Shown: one piece after another, positions 7,730-16,255 of the stretch
Layout of the letters: each line of letters starts with the position of its first letter
How positions within the stretch are numbered: position 1 is the first letter of the stretch
Translations under genes and position numbers: made by a program
Assembly: GCA_002413785.1 (NCBI GenBank)
Contig: DHXR01000024.1
Span: 177,642 to 221,667 of the forward strand
Direction of reading: 5' to 3'
DNA: 44,026 bases
From: Mucilaginibacter sp. UBA5151
GTDB lineage: Bacteria; Bacteroidota; Bacteroidia; Sphingobacteriales; Sphingobacteriaceae
The notes under the pieces: generated by a model
Told to the model about the DNA's origin: nothing
The model's database searches: none
The model's input: only the letters and a program-made list of their open reading frames with translations

Positions 7730-8692
7730 CTATTTCTTTTCCCCCGAAACATTCAACATAATAATACTGGTATGGGGGATACCCAAAGTTTTACCGGGGG
7801 TACCCTTTAGGTAAAGTTTAAGATAACCTTCTGTGATCCCCTTCATTGTGCTTTCGGTCGATGCTTTAAATTCCGGCATCATCAATTGGTTCGATTTCCT
7901 GAAGATCAGCTGTCCTTTTTCATCCACATACACACTGAACAGATAGTTAAAATCATCATAAGCCCTGCGGATCGTAATATCGTAGGTGGGCAGCAGGTAG
8001 GCGTCGTAGGGTTTGCCGCCATCAACAGCATCGGGCGGCACCTCCTTTTTCACATCTATCAAAGGGCTTTTGGCGGTGAGTGATGCGGGATCGGTACCTG
8101 CAAAGGCATTCTCCGGCGACTTATTTGCCAGTGCAGCTTTCGCCTTTATAAACAGGGTATCCTTTGTACGCGGCGCCCAAAGCCTGGTGGTATCCGAGTG
8201 CAGCACATTCTTAATATAGCTATTGGAATAAAAAGTCATAAACACATGCACCTTTTCATCCTGTATCACGTTGTCGTGTACATGCAGCACCATAAATTGC
8301 AGGCTGTCTTTATTAAGATACCGCAACCTGAGCCATGCCCAGGCCACATTAAAAATAGAATCATGATCAAACACTACCGGGGCATTTAAAAAACGGCCTT
8401 TTTTAGGACTGTAGATATTTACCGAATCAACCGATGGAAATGATATGCGCCACTCCGGCATTAGTTGATAACCCACAGGGCTAAACGAAAGTCCGTTATC
8501 AAACTTACGCCGCACCTCGGTATAGCTTATACCACGGATGGTTTTTATTAAATTTTTTGTCCGGATGGCTGCGGCCTGCTTTATGGCATTTTCTTCCTGT
8601 ATTTTCCGGAGTCCACGGTTACACCTGCCCGCAAATAATAAAATGAAAATAAACAGGAGAAAAAGGGTTCGCGCGACAGATGATTTATTCAT
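7730..8692 (-). CDS. Membrane-anchored or secreted protein of unknown function
   Basis: The 320-residue product has an N-terminal hydrophobic segment (about residues 8-22, SVARTLFLLFIFILLFAG) followed by Arg-Cys, which could be a signal anchor or an atypical lipoprotein signal. The rest is soluble and beta-rich, with many aromatic residues (for example WAWLRLRYLN). I do not recognise a family. It lies 72 bp downstream of the glycosidase-like gene on the same strand and 81 bp upstream of DUF2130; a shared transcript with either is possible but not supported by overlap. Confidence 0.7.
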   Translation of the reverse strand: MNKSSVARTLFLLFIFILLFAGRCNRGLRKIQEENAIKQAAAIRTKNLIKTIRGISYTEVRRKFDNGLSFSPVGYQLMPEWRISFPSVDSVNIYSPKKGRFLNAPVVFDHDSIFNVAWAWLRLRYLNKDSLQFMVLHVHDNVIQDEKVHVFMTFYSNSYIKNVLHSDTTRLWAPRTKDTLFIKAKAALANKSPENAFAGTDPASLTAKSPLIDVKKEVPPDAVDGGKPYDAYLLPTYDITIRRAYDDFNYLFSVYVDEKGQLIFRKSNQLMMPEFKASTESTMKGITEGYLKLYLKGTPGKTLGIPHTSIIMLNVSGEKK

Positions 8693-8763
8693 ATTAAAAT
8701 AAACGGAACGTAATTAAAGACGCTAAAATAGCTATAAAGTTGATGATTTGATCATGGAGGGGG

Positions 8764-10098
8764 TCAATGCGTTATTTCCAACACGTAAATATGATCGGGA
8801 ACATTGACTTTCATGGACTTGATATTTGAAAAACTTGCCACCGAAACCGAATCAACACTTGGGGTATAGCCCAATGCGGTACCGCTTATTCCGTTAACAC
8901 TTACGGTTACCGGAATCGTTGGGTTGCGAAAATCATAAGGCGGTGTGGCGGCGTTGTTGCTTGCTGTACCACTGGCAATAGCCTGCCATAATACCAGGTA
9001 AAACTTACCGTTCCGTTTTTGAAAAACCATTGATTTTACATTAGCTGCATTGCCGGCCAGTGAATAATTCAGGGTACCGGGCTGAAAGGTCGCTCCGGGA
9101 TCGTTAAATATTTTTATGGTGTTCTTTATGGCATAAAAAGTTTGCCTCCGGCTCATATCCGGATTTAACAGCCCGAAATTTTCATCGGTATTATTATTGA
9201 TCAGCTGATAATGATAAGCATACTTAAATCCTTTTAAAAGATACCACATCAGCAAACGGGGTTCGTATTTTGCGGCCACGCTTTCGGCCACAGGCAAATT
9301 GCCATGACCGGGCTGGGGAAGCTGGTACCCGGTTTCAGATGCCACAAAGGTTTTATGGGCAGCATTTATAAGATCATATTCAGCAATGTCCTGGTCGAGC
9401 GTGTAATTGCCCCAGCCGCCGCCCATTGGTCCTTCCACATACTCGCCGCCTGGGTACGAATGCAGGTTGGCATAATCCATTTTGGCCGACATATCACTTC
9501 CCCCGGTATTTAAAAAATATTGCGGACCCGAAGGTGTATTAGCGAATGAAGGGCCAAATATCGGTATACCCGATGTATTGGAATCACCGCCGCGGAAAGC
9601 CGTAAAAAAAGTATCATAGTCCTGCACCCAGGTCGGGCTGCTGTCATCTTCATTCGGGTATTCAATAAATTCAACCGGCGCATTCGGCATATTTTTGGTG
9701 GCGATGAGGTAATTCCGGTTTTGCGTCCATAACGGGAGCCACCATTTTTCGCAAACCAGGTCGAATCTCATTCCCAGAGCCGCCAACTGGTTTACATGAT
9801 CATTAAAAGTTGCGTTATCCCCATTATTTTCGTCGCGTATATGACGCAGGCATAGTTCCAGCAGGCGGCTTTTTAGGGTTAAAAAGCCATCGGTATAAAC
9901 ACCAGGGTAGGCGAAATGGCAGTTGACGCCCACCATATCCGCAAGCTGATCTGCCTGGTATGCCTGAATATTTGTGTAAACGCTGTCGGGGCCAGCTATC
10001 ACTGGCATTCCCTTACCGCCATTTTTTTTGCAGGATAACAGGGTAAAGAGCATAAAAAGTAGGATTGCTGACAGATAAAGCTGGCGCCGCATTTTCAT
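8764..10098 (-). CDS. Glycoside hydrolase-like lipoprotein (clan GH-A type barrel)
   Basis: The 444-residue product carries a lipoprotein signal ending LFTLLSC (Cys23). The order of motifs fits a (beta/alpha)8 retaining glycosidase: RDENNGD near 90, NE at 149-150 in EYPNEDD as the likely acid/base, LHSYPGG near 210, and Glu255 in VASETGYQ as the likely nucleophile, followed by an aromatic strand (FKYAYHYQL). The C-terminal about 110 residues form a beta-rich domain as in GH39/GH5-like enzymes. It would act at the cell surface or in the periplasm. The exact GH family and substrate cannot be named by eye. It is divergent from the SDR gene, with about 185 bp between them. Confidence 0.7.
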   Translation of the reverse strand: MKMRRQLYLSAILLFMLFTLLSCKKNGGKGMPVIAGPDSVYTNIQAYQADQLADMVGVNCHFAYPGVYTDGFLTLKSRLLELCLRHIRDENNGDNATFNDHVNQLAALGMRFDLVCEKWWLPLWTQNRNYLIATKNMPNAPVEFIEYPNEDDSSPTWVQDYDTFFTAFRGGDSNTSGIPIFGPSFANTPSGPQYFLNTGGSDMSAKMDYANLHSYPGGEYVEGPMGGGWGNYTLDQDIAEYDLINAAHKTFVASETGYQLPQPGHGNLPVAESVAAKYEPRLLMWYLLKGFKYAYHYQLINNNTDENFGLLNPDMSRRQTFYAIKNTIKIFNDPGATFQPGTLNYSLAGNAANVKSMVFQKRNGKFYLVLWQAIASGTASNNAATPPYDFRNPTIPVTVSVNGISGTALGYTPSVDSVSVASFSNIKSMKVNVPDHIYVLEITH

Positions 10099-10282
10099 TA
10101 TATAAAAATACCATTAAAATCCGGGAGGCCGGCAAAACGTTTTCAGAAAATACAATTCATATTATTTTGCGGCTTGCAATACCCTTTGCTTATGGAGTTT
10201 TTTGGCCATAATCAAATAATTTATTCCCAATAAATGAAATAGTTAAGTAATTGATTTATATTTCAATTCAATTATAAACAAC

Positions 10283-11026
10283 ATGTCCAGGTTAAAAAAT
10301 AAAGTCGCCATTATTACGGGTGGGGCAAGTGGTATAGGTAAAGCAACAGCTATCACTTTTGCCCGGGAAGGTGCAAATATTGCCATTTGGGATGTGCAGG
10401 GGGAAAAAGGCCGGGACGTCATAAAAGCTCTCCTCGAAATGGGTGTCAAAGCTGTTTATTATCAAGTAAATACAACTGATGCTAAAATGGTACAGAAGGC
10501 GGTTAGCGCTGTAATGAGTGATTTTGGTAAAATTGATGTTTTGATCAACAACGCCGGCATTGTCCGCGATGCTACCCTCCTGAAAATGACGGAAGAACAA
10601 TTTGACAGCGTTATAGATGTGAATTTGAAAGGCATATTTAATTGCACAAAAGCAGTTGCGCCTTTTATGATCGGGGCTGGTTACGGGCGTATTGTACAGG
10701 CTTCATCTATCGTAGCCTTATACGGCAATTTCGGACAAACAAATTATGTGGCTTCAAAAGCCGGTATCATCGGGATGACAAAAGTATGGGCGCGGGAATT
10801 GGGGCGTAAAGGAATTACGGTTAATGCCGTCGCGCCGGGTTTTATCGCAACAGAAATGATTGAAACCATTCCCGAAAATTTAATAATTGCCATGAAAGAA
10901 AAAGTCCCGGCTAACCGCATGGGTACTGTGGATGAGGTCGCTAATGTATATCTCTTTTTAGCATCTGATGAAGCCAGTTTCGTAAATGGCGCTGTGATTA
11001 GTGTTGATGTTGGAGCCGTTTTTTAG
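10283..11026 (+). CDS. SDR-family 3-oxoacyl-ACP/acetoacetyl-CoA reductase-like
   Basis: The 247-residue cytoplasmic oxidoreductase shows the classical SDR pattern: cofactor loop TGGASGIG at 12-19, NNAG at 89-92, catalytic Ser141/142, Tyr155 and Lys159 (YVASK), and the PGFIATEM segment after it. Length and the D-x-x-G-x-V-N-N-A-G region match FabG-type reductases. Asp37 at the end of the second strand (IWDVQG) would favour NADH, unlike typical NADPH-dependent FabG. As it stands alone and is followed by a repeat, it may be a paralogue of the housekeeping fabG rather than fatty acid synthesis itself. Confidence 0.85.
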   Translation: MSRLKNKVAIITGGASGIGKATAITFAREGANIAIWDVQGEKGRDVIKALLEMGVKAVYYQVNTTDAKMVQKAVSAVMSDFGKIDVLINNAGIVRDATLLKMTEEQFDSVIDVNLKGIFNCTKAVAPFMIGAGYGRIVQASSIVALYGNFGQTNYVASKAGIIGMTKVWARELGRKGITVNAVAPGFIATEMIETIPENLIIAMKEKVPANRMGTVDEVANVYLFLASDEASFVNGAVISVDVGAVF

Positions 11027-11037
11027 ACAAGCATTTA

Positions 11038-11132
11038 GCCTCATCCCAACCCTTCTCCAAAGGAGAAGGGCTTTAAAAAAATATCATTTAGCAAGTCAAA
11101 GTCCTCTCCTTTGGAGAGGATTTAGGTGAGGC
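11038..11132. repeat. Twin-hairpin element, family B copy 1
   Basis: Outer ends GCCTCATCCCAACCC and TTTAGGTGAGGC are inverted. Inside are two hairpins: CCTTCTCC-AAA-GGAGAAGG (left) and CCTCTCC-TTT-GGAGAGG (right). The same element occurs at 13531-13663. It separates the SDR gene from the alpha/beta hydrolase. Confidence 0.8.
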
Positions 11133-11153
11133 CAACCAAATAAAAATCAAAAC

Positions 11154-12119
11154 ATGAAAAAAATTATCAAAAGAGTTTTGTACACACTATTTTTCATAGT
11201 TGCGGCTATCTTCATTTTCGGATTGATATTAGCCTATCTTCCAACACATTCGAGGATAAAAAATAAGGGAATTACGCCCGCGGAAGCTGCTGTTTTGAGG
11301 CAGAAATATACCGGCCCTCATAACTTGTTTACTACGACAGACGGGGTAACGCTTTTTCTGCGGAGATGGAACCCAACCAGTATCGATCCGGCAAAAAAGG
11401 ACATAGCCGTTTTAATTTTTCATGGCTTTACCGCCTATAGCGGCCCCTATAGTATGGCCGGCATCCCCATTTCGGCTGGCGGATATACGGTCTTTGGACT
11501 TGATTACCGGGGACATGGTTTATCCGACGGCAACAGGGGCGATAGTCCGGGTAAAGATAGATGGATCGCTGATCTGGCAGAATCGGTTAAATATATCAAA
11601 GGACTTGGGTTTTCAAAAGTGATTATTTTGGGCCATAGCCTGGGCGTAGCGATGGCGATATGCGCAGCTGATACAGTCCCGAAAGAGATCTCAGGATTAA
11701 TATTGCTCTCCGGCGCTTATGAGGGCCGCAAAGGGCTAAGCAAGCCCGTCCCGTTTTTTCAACAAGCAAAAATCCTGGCAAGTTCTATTTTCCGCCCTAA
11801 GTACCCCGCGGTTGAATATTACCGGGATGGTATGAATGTTTCGAAAGATACTTTGTTCAATTTCAGGTACACGCTGCGGTTTCTTACCATGATAGATGTG
11901 AAAAAACTCAGGCTTCCTAAAAACTTAAACATTCCGGTATTGGTGGGCGTTGGCGATAAAGACGAATTATTTGAAGTTGATAAAGTGAAGGATTTCTATA
12001 ATTTAATACCCGGTAATAAAAAGGAATTTTTCGTGATGAAAAATGCCACCCATGCTAAAATACCCATTGAAAGCTGGGAAGAAATTGTGGCCTGGCTGGA
12101 TAAGACGTTTAAACCTTAA
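11154..12119 (+). CDS. Membrane-anchored alpha/beta hydrolase (monoacylglycerol lipase-like)
   Basis: The 321-residue product has one N-terminal transmembrane helix (about residues 8-29) and a Hydrolase_4-type (serine aminopeptidase S33/lysophospholipase) domain. Visible: oxyanion HGF at about 90, DYRGHGLSDG at about 118-127 (typical of this family), nucleophile Ser162 in GHSLG, acid in GDKDE (Asp268 or Asp270) and His300 in NATHAK. The predicted role is ester hydrolysis of lipids such as monoacylglycerols or lysophospholipids, with the domain facing the periplasm or held at the inner membrane. Substrate is inference. It lies downstream of the SDR gene but a repeat element intervenes. Confidence 0.85.
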   Translation: MKKIIKRVLYTLFFIVAAIFIFGLILAYLPTHSRIKNKGITPAEAAVLRQKYTGPHNLFTTTDGVTLFLRRWNPTSIDPAKKDIAVLIFHGFTAYSGPYSMAGIPISAGGYTVFGLDYRGHGLSDGNRGDSPGKDRWIADLAESVKYIKGLGFSKVIILGHSLGVAMAICAADTVPKEISGLILLSGAYEGRKGLSKPVPFFQQAKILASSIFRPKYPAVEYYRDGMNVSKDTLFNFRYTLRFLTMIDVKKLRLPKNLNIPVLVGVGDKDELFEVDKVKDFYNLIPGNKKEFFVMKNATHAKIPIESWEEIVAWLDKTFKP

Positions 12120-12144
12120 AATCGGCCGGGCGAAAAAACAAAAA

Positions 12145-12258
12145 TGTCATTGCAGGAGTACGCCTGCCGCAAGGCTGGCGACGACGTGGCAATCTCGCCG
12201 CCATTGCATTAGCACCTACTGTCAGTGACGGGATTGCCGCGCTGCGCTCGCAATGACA
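12145..12258. repeat. GTCATTGC-type inverted-repeat element with truncated second copy
   Basis: The ends TGTCATTGC (12145-12153) and GCAATGACA (12250-12258) are exact inverted repeats; inside, GACGTGGCAATC and GGGATTGCCGCG are also inverted. A second, incomplete copy starts at 12300 (TGTCATTGCGGGGAG) and fades before 12357, where the convergent DUF6702 gene ends. This is a dispersed non-coding palindromic repeat. Confidence 0.7.
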
Positions 12259-12357
12259 TAGTTTTTTAGGGATTGCATGAAACACGCAAACAACAAAAAT
12301 GTCATTGCGGGGAGTAGGCCTGTCGTAAGGCTGGCAACGACAGGTCGGTGGGGGTAT

Positions 12358-12882
12358 TTAAAACACCTGTTCCACCTTCTTATCCGGGTAGTTCACTTTC
12401 TCGCTTTTACGCACCCCGTTTACAATGATGTGTACTATGTTTATCTCGTCGTCGAAAAGGTTATAAAGCAGGCTGATTTCCACATCTACCTTTTTAGGTT
12501 GTTGTATTTTGTCCGATTCAAGGTAAATATCGGTACCCTCCCGGTTAATCCCGAAACCCAGGTAGTTTAGTTTTACCGGGGCATTATCCGCCTGGATCTT
12601 CAAATTAGCGGCAAGATATTGTTTAACCAGCGCATCCATAGCGGTATGCATTTCGGCTTTGTTAAGGTCGGTTTTTGTATTGTACTGTTTGGCCAGGCCG
12701 GCTTCAAAGTCATCCGTAAAAATAGTGCATATCACTTCCAGCTTGTTATCCTTGCTATTGTACTCGATATTGCCGGTACTCACATGTATGGGGTGGAATG
12801 CCTTAACAGCAGGCCTCACAGGGGCCAAAGCACCCAAAAACATGTAACAATATAATAGCGGCTTGTAAATAAATGCCAACAT
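12358..12882 (-). CDS. DUF6702 family protein, likely exported
   Basis: The 174-residue product has a hydrophobic N-terminus (about residues 5-28) and then AFHPIHVSTGNIEYN, the opening I associate with DUF6702. The remainder alternates beta strands and one helix (KLEVICTIFTDDFEAGL). Function is unknown. It is divergent from the HupE/UreJ-like gene 65 bp away; DUF6702, HupE/UreJ-like and M1 peptidase genes are often neighbours in Bacteroidota, which suggests a link with processing or transport at the envelope, as inference. Confidence 0.7.
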   Translation of the reverse strand: MLAFIYKPLLYCYMFLGALAPVRPAVKAFHPIHVSTGNIEYNSKDNKLEVICTIFTDDFEAGLAKQYNTKTDLNKAEMHTAMDALVKQYLAANLKIQADNAPVKLNYLGFGINREGTDIYLESDKIQQPKKVDVEISLLYNLFDDEINIVHIIVNGVRKSEKVNYPDKKVEQVF

Positions 12883-12947
12883 GGTATAACGGGGTTTTTG
12901 TTGTTGAAAAAACGCCCTAAATTAGTGCTTTCAATGGTTTATTTATA

Positions 12948-13526
12948 ATGTCCGACTTTGCTTTTTATTTTAAGATGGGTTGGGAGCATATCATCAGCAA
13001 AGAGGCCTTGGATCATCAGCTGTTTATCCTCGCCGTGGCTTGTGTTTATTCAATTTGGGACATTAAGCGGGTGCTGATCCTCGTTACCGCGTTTACCATA
13101 GGGCATTCATTAACCCTTGCCCTTAGTGTATATGATGTGATCCGTTTCAGCAGCAAATGGGTGGAGTTTTTGATCCCCTGCACTATATTTATTACCGCCC
13201 TGAACAACATTTTCCAGGTTGACAACAAGGGCAAAAGTGCAAGGATCAATTATTATCTTGCTTTGTTTTTCGGCCTGATACATGGCATGGGCTTCGCAAA
13301 CGCCATCCGTATTATGCTGGCAAAGGATCAAACCGTAGGCTGGGGCCTGTTCGGGTTTAACGTGGGGTTAGAAGCAGGACAAATATTTTGTGTGGCTATA
13401 ATATTAATCATAGGCGTATTGTTCTTAAATCTGTTAAAAATAAAAAGAAGGGATTGGATCTTTTTCCTGTCATCCGGCGTGTTTGCGCTTTCGCTGAAAA
13501 TGGCTTTGGAGCGGATGCCGTGGTGA
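12948..13526 (+). CDS. HupE/UreJ family membrane protein
   Basis: The 192-residue integral membrane protein shows about six hydrophobic helices. The family hallmarks are present: the N-terminal GWEHI with conserved histidine, FTIGHSLTLALS near residues 48-60 and LIHGMGFANAI at about 106-116. HupE/UreJ proteins are putative nickel or cobalt permeases, but this Bacteroidota subfamily lies next to a peptidase, not next to urease or hydrogenase genes, so metal transport is uncertain. The gene is followed by a twin-hairpin repeat and then the M1 peptidase. Confidence 0.85.
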   Translation: MSDFAFYFKMGWEHIISKEALDHQLFILAVACVYSIWDIKRVLILVTAFTIGHSLTLALSVYDVIRFSSKWVEFLIPCTIFITALNNIFQVDNKGKSARINYYLALFFGLIHGMGFANAIRIMLAKDQTVGWGLFGFNVGLEAGQIFCVAIILIIGVLFLNLLKIKRRDWIFFLSSGVFALSLKMALERMPW

Positions 13527-13530
13527 TTTT

Positions 13531-13663
13531 GCCTCACCCAACCCTCTCCAAAGGAGAGGGCTTTAAGAAAGAGCGCAGCTAAAGTCCTCTCCTTTGGAGA
13601 GGGTTATTTATAGGGATGTTAATTTTATGGGCATAAATGAGGGCTACGCCGTTTAGGTGAGGC
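13531..13663. repeat. Twin-hairpin element, family B copy 2
   Basis: Outer ends GCCTCACCCAACCC and TTTAGGTGAGGC match copy 1 at 11038-11132. The left hairpin is CCCTCTCC-AAA-GGAGAGGG and the right one CCTCTCC-TTT-GGAGAGG. Relative to copy 1 it holds about 35 extra bases between right hairpin and right end. The stem has changed on both sides (CTTCTCC to CTCTCC), keeping pairing. Confidence 0.8.
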
Positions 13664-13694
13664 TAACTACTGGCTTAAATGAAATGAACGCCCC

Positions 13695-13726
13695 CTCCGG
13701 ACTTTCGGACTTACCGACTTCCGGAC
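13695..13726. repeat. Degenerate TTTCGGAC-type octamer repeat
   Basis: The run CCTCCGGACTTTCGGAC followed by TTACCGACTTCCGGAC contains three to four related 8-bp units just before the M1 peptidase gene. The perfect form, four TTTCGGAC units, is inside bshC at 17731-17762. Confidence 0.55.
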
Positions 13727-13760
13727 AAAAAAAAGAATAACTGACCCAATTAATTATACA

Positions 13761-16163
13761 ATGAAAAAAGTTTTTACCACACTATTTACCGTCTGCACCT
13801 TTATGGGTGTCGGCTTTGCGCAGGATATTCAGAATAATCCGGGCAGCAATCATGGTAACAAGTTTGAGCAGCTTGGCACAATATTACCAACGCCAAACGA
13901 ACAGCGGACCGCCAGCGGCGCGCCCGGCGCAAAATACTGGCAGCAACGTGCCGATTACGACATTAAATGCGACCTCGACGAAAAAGCCCTGAAGCTTACC
14001 GGTCGGGAAACCATTACCTATTTCAACAATTCGCCCGATCCGCTGGACTATATCTGGCTACAGCTCGACGAAAATCAGCATAACAACCTTAACAATGCCA
14101 ATTACCAAACCAGCACCACCATGCCAAAAGTGGCAGGCACTGCCGCATTGGAGAGGGCCGAAATTAAAACCGAAGACAATGGCTTTGGCGATAAAATATT
14201 GAGCATTACCGATGCTTTGGGTAAGGACCTTCCTTATACCATCAACAAAACTATGATGCGGATTGATCTGCCTGCGGTATTAAAACCCGGTCAGCAATTT
14301 GTTTTTAAGGTAAAATGGAGCTATAAAATAAGCGACAGGCTGGTACAGGGCGGTCGCGGGGGGTATGAGTTTTTTCCCGGCGACGGCAACTATCTGTTCA
14401 CCATGACCCAGTGGTACCCCCGCCTGTGCGTTTACAGCGATTTCCAGGGATGGCAAAACCACCAGTTTGCCGGCAGGGGCGAGTTTGCCTTAACCTTCGG
14501 TAATTTTAAAGTACAAATGACTGTTCCGGCCGATCACGTGGTGGGTGGTACCGGCGAGTGTATCAACTATGCCGCTGTATTAACTCCCGGCCAGCTGGCG
14601 CGCTATAACCAGGCAAAAACATCAAATGTACCCGTAGAGATAGTTACTTTGGATGAAGCTAAAAAGAGGGAAACCAACCCGGGCACAGCCAAAAAGACCT
14701 GGGTTTTCCAGGCCAATAATGTACGCGACTTTGCCTGGACATCGTCCCGCAAATTTGTATGGGACGGCATGGGCCAGAATGTAGAAGGCAAAAACGTAAT
14801 GTGCATGAGCTTTTACGGCAAAGAGGCTTATGGCCTGTGGCGCAAATATTCGACAAGGCTTGTGGCGCACACCGTAAAAACATATTCGGGCTTTACCTTC
14901 GCTTACCCTTATCCGGTTGCACAGAGTGTTGAAGCCTCCAATGGCATGGAATACCCGATGATCTGTTTTAACAACGGCCGCACGCAGCCTGATGGCACCT
15001 ACAGCGAAAGCACCAAGAACGGCATGATCGGTGTAATTATCCATGAGGTTGGTCATAACTTTTTCCCGATGATTGTAAACAGCGACGAGCGCCAGTGGAC
15101 ATGGATGGATGAAGGCTTGAATTCCTTTGTAGAGTACCTTACCGAAGAGCTTTGGGATAATAAGTTCCCGAGCAAAAAAGGCGCCGCCTACACCCAGGTT
15201 GATTACATGAAACTCCCCAAAAATGAGCTGGAGCCTATCATGACCAACTCTGAGGATATTGTAAGGTTCGGGCCAAATGCCTATACCAAACCGGCCACAG
15301 CGCTGAATATTTTGCGCGAAACCATTATGGGTCGCCAGTTATTTGATTTTGCCTTTAAGCAATATGCCAAACGCTGGGAGTTTAAACACCCTACCCCTGC
15401 CGACTTTTTCAGGACGATGGAAGACGCCAGCGGCGAAAACCTCGATTGGTTCTGGAGGGGCTGGTTCTACGGTATTGAGCCATGTGATATTTCCCTCGAC
15501 TCGGTTAAAGTGGCCAAAGCCGATTTGAACGGCAACCTGCCTCCGCAATTTGGCCCCGGCCGCGGACAAGGGAACAGCAATAAAGTAGCTTCGCCAATAG
15601 TGAACAGTTACGATGATATTTCGAAGATCAGGAACCGCGGGGATAAGAAAATACAGTTCTATGTGGATAAGGATACCATCGTACGCGATTTTTACTGGAA
15701 ATATGACCGTGGCCTTGCCTCTGTTGACAGTTCAAAATTCAAAGATATGACCAAAGCAAAAACTTTGGACCGCACCCAGGAACCATTTACCGATGAGGAT
15801 AAGGCAAAATACGCCAATAAGTTTTTTTATGAGTTGAATTTCAGCAATAAAGGCGGACTGGTAATGCCCGTCATCGTACAGTTTACCTATACCGACGGCA
15901 CCAAAATGATCGACCGCATACCCGCCCAGATCTGGCGCCTGAACGAAAAACATGTATCGAAATTTTATGTGCAGGATAAGGAAGTAGCCTCCATTATGGT
16001 TGACCCATTCCGCGAAACCTGCGATATTGACGAAAGCAACAACTACTGGGGCAAACTGCCTGAACCTACCAAATTCCAGGTATTTAAACAAAAAGTTGGC
16101 GCCGGCGCAGCCCGCGGGCAATCAGCAGGCGTTAACCCGATGCAGGTAGGCAGCGGTAAGTAG
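13761..16163 (+). CDS. M1 family metallopeptidase
   Basis: The 800-residue secreted zinc peptidase has a signal peptide (MKKVFTTLFTVCTFMGVGFA) and the M1 active site: HEVGH at 428-432 and, 18 residues later, Glu451 in WMDEGLNSFVE, giving ligands His428, His432 and Glu451. Upstream, SNGMEYPM (about 394-401) stands in the place of the GAMEN exopeptidase motif. The N-terminal part is the beta saddle domain and the C-terminal part a variable region. It would trim peptides in the periplasm or outside the cell. Neighbours HupE-like and DUF6702 recur beside such peptidases. A strong terminator follows at 16206. Confidence 0.92.
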   Translation: MKKVFTTLFTVCTFMGVGFAQDIQNNPGSNHGNKFEQLGTILPTPNEQRTASGAPGAKYWQQRADYDIKCDLDEKALKLTGRETITYFNNSPDPLDYIWLQLDENQHNNLNNANYQTSTTMPKVAGTAALERAEIKTEDNGFGDKILSITDALGKDLPYTINKTMMRIDLPAVLKPGQQFVFKVKWSYKISDRLVQGGRGGYEFFPGDGNYLFTMTQWYPRLCVYSDFQGWQNHQFAGRGEFALTFGNFKVQMTVPADHVVGGTGECINYAAVLTPGQLARYNQAKTSNVPVEIVTLDEAKKRETNPGTAKKTWVFQANNVRDFAWTSSRKFVWDGMGQNVEGKNVMCMSFYGKEAYGLWRKYSTRLVAHTVKTYSGFTFAYPYPVAQSVEASNGMEYPMICFNNGRTQPDGTYSESTKNGMIGVIIHEVGHNFFPMIVNSDERQWTWMDEGLNSFVEYLTEELWDNKFPSKKGAAYTQVDYMKLPKNELEPIMTNSEDIVRFGPNAYTKPATALNILRETIMGRQLFDFAFKQYAKRWEFKHPTPADFFRTMEDASGENLDWFWRGWFYGIEPCDISLDSVKVAKADLNGNLPPQFGPGRGQGNSNKVASPIVNSYDDISKIRNRGDKKIQFYVDKDTIVRDFYWKYDRGLASVDSSKFKDMTKAKTLDRTQEPFTDEDKAKYANKFFYELNFSNKGGLVMPVIVQFTYTDGTKMIDRIPAQIWRLNEKHVSKFYVQDKEVASIMVDPFRETCDIDESNNYWGKLPEPTKFQVFKQKVGAGAARGQSAGVNPMQVGSGK

Positions 16164-16205
16164 GACACGATTTACCGGATTAAAGCGATTTACACGATCC
16201 GATTT

Positions 16206-16242
16206 AAACTTCCGAAGTTTTGAAAACTTCGGAAGTTTTTTT
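16206..16242 (+). terminator. Rho-independent terminator after M1 peptidase gene
   Basis: Perfect stem AAACTTCCGAAGTTT (16206-16220) with AAACTTCGGAAGTTT (16224-16238), short TGA loop and a following T-run. Because of the A/T-rich ends it can also act for the convergent bshC gene that ends at 16256. Confidence 0.85.
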
Positions 16243-16255
16243 GGCAGCTTTAAAA

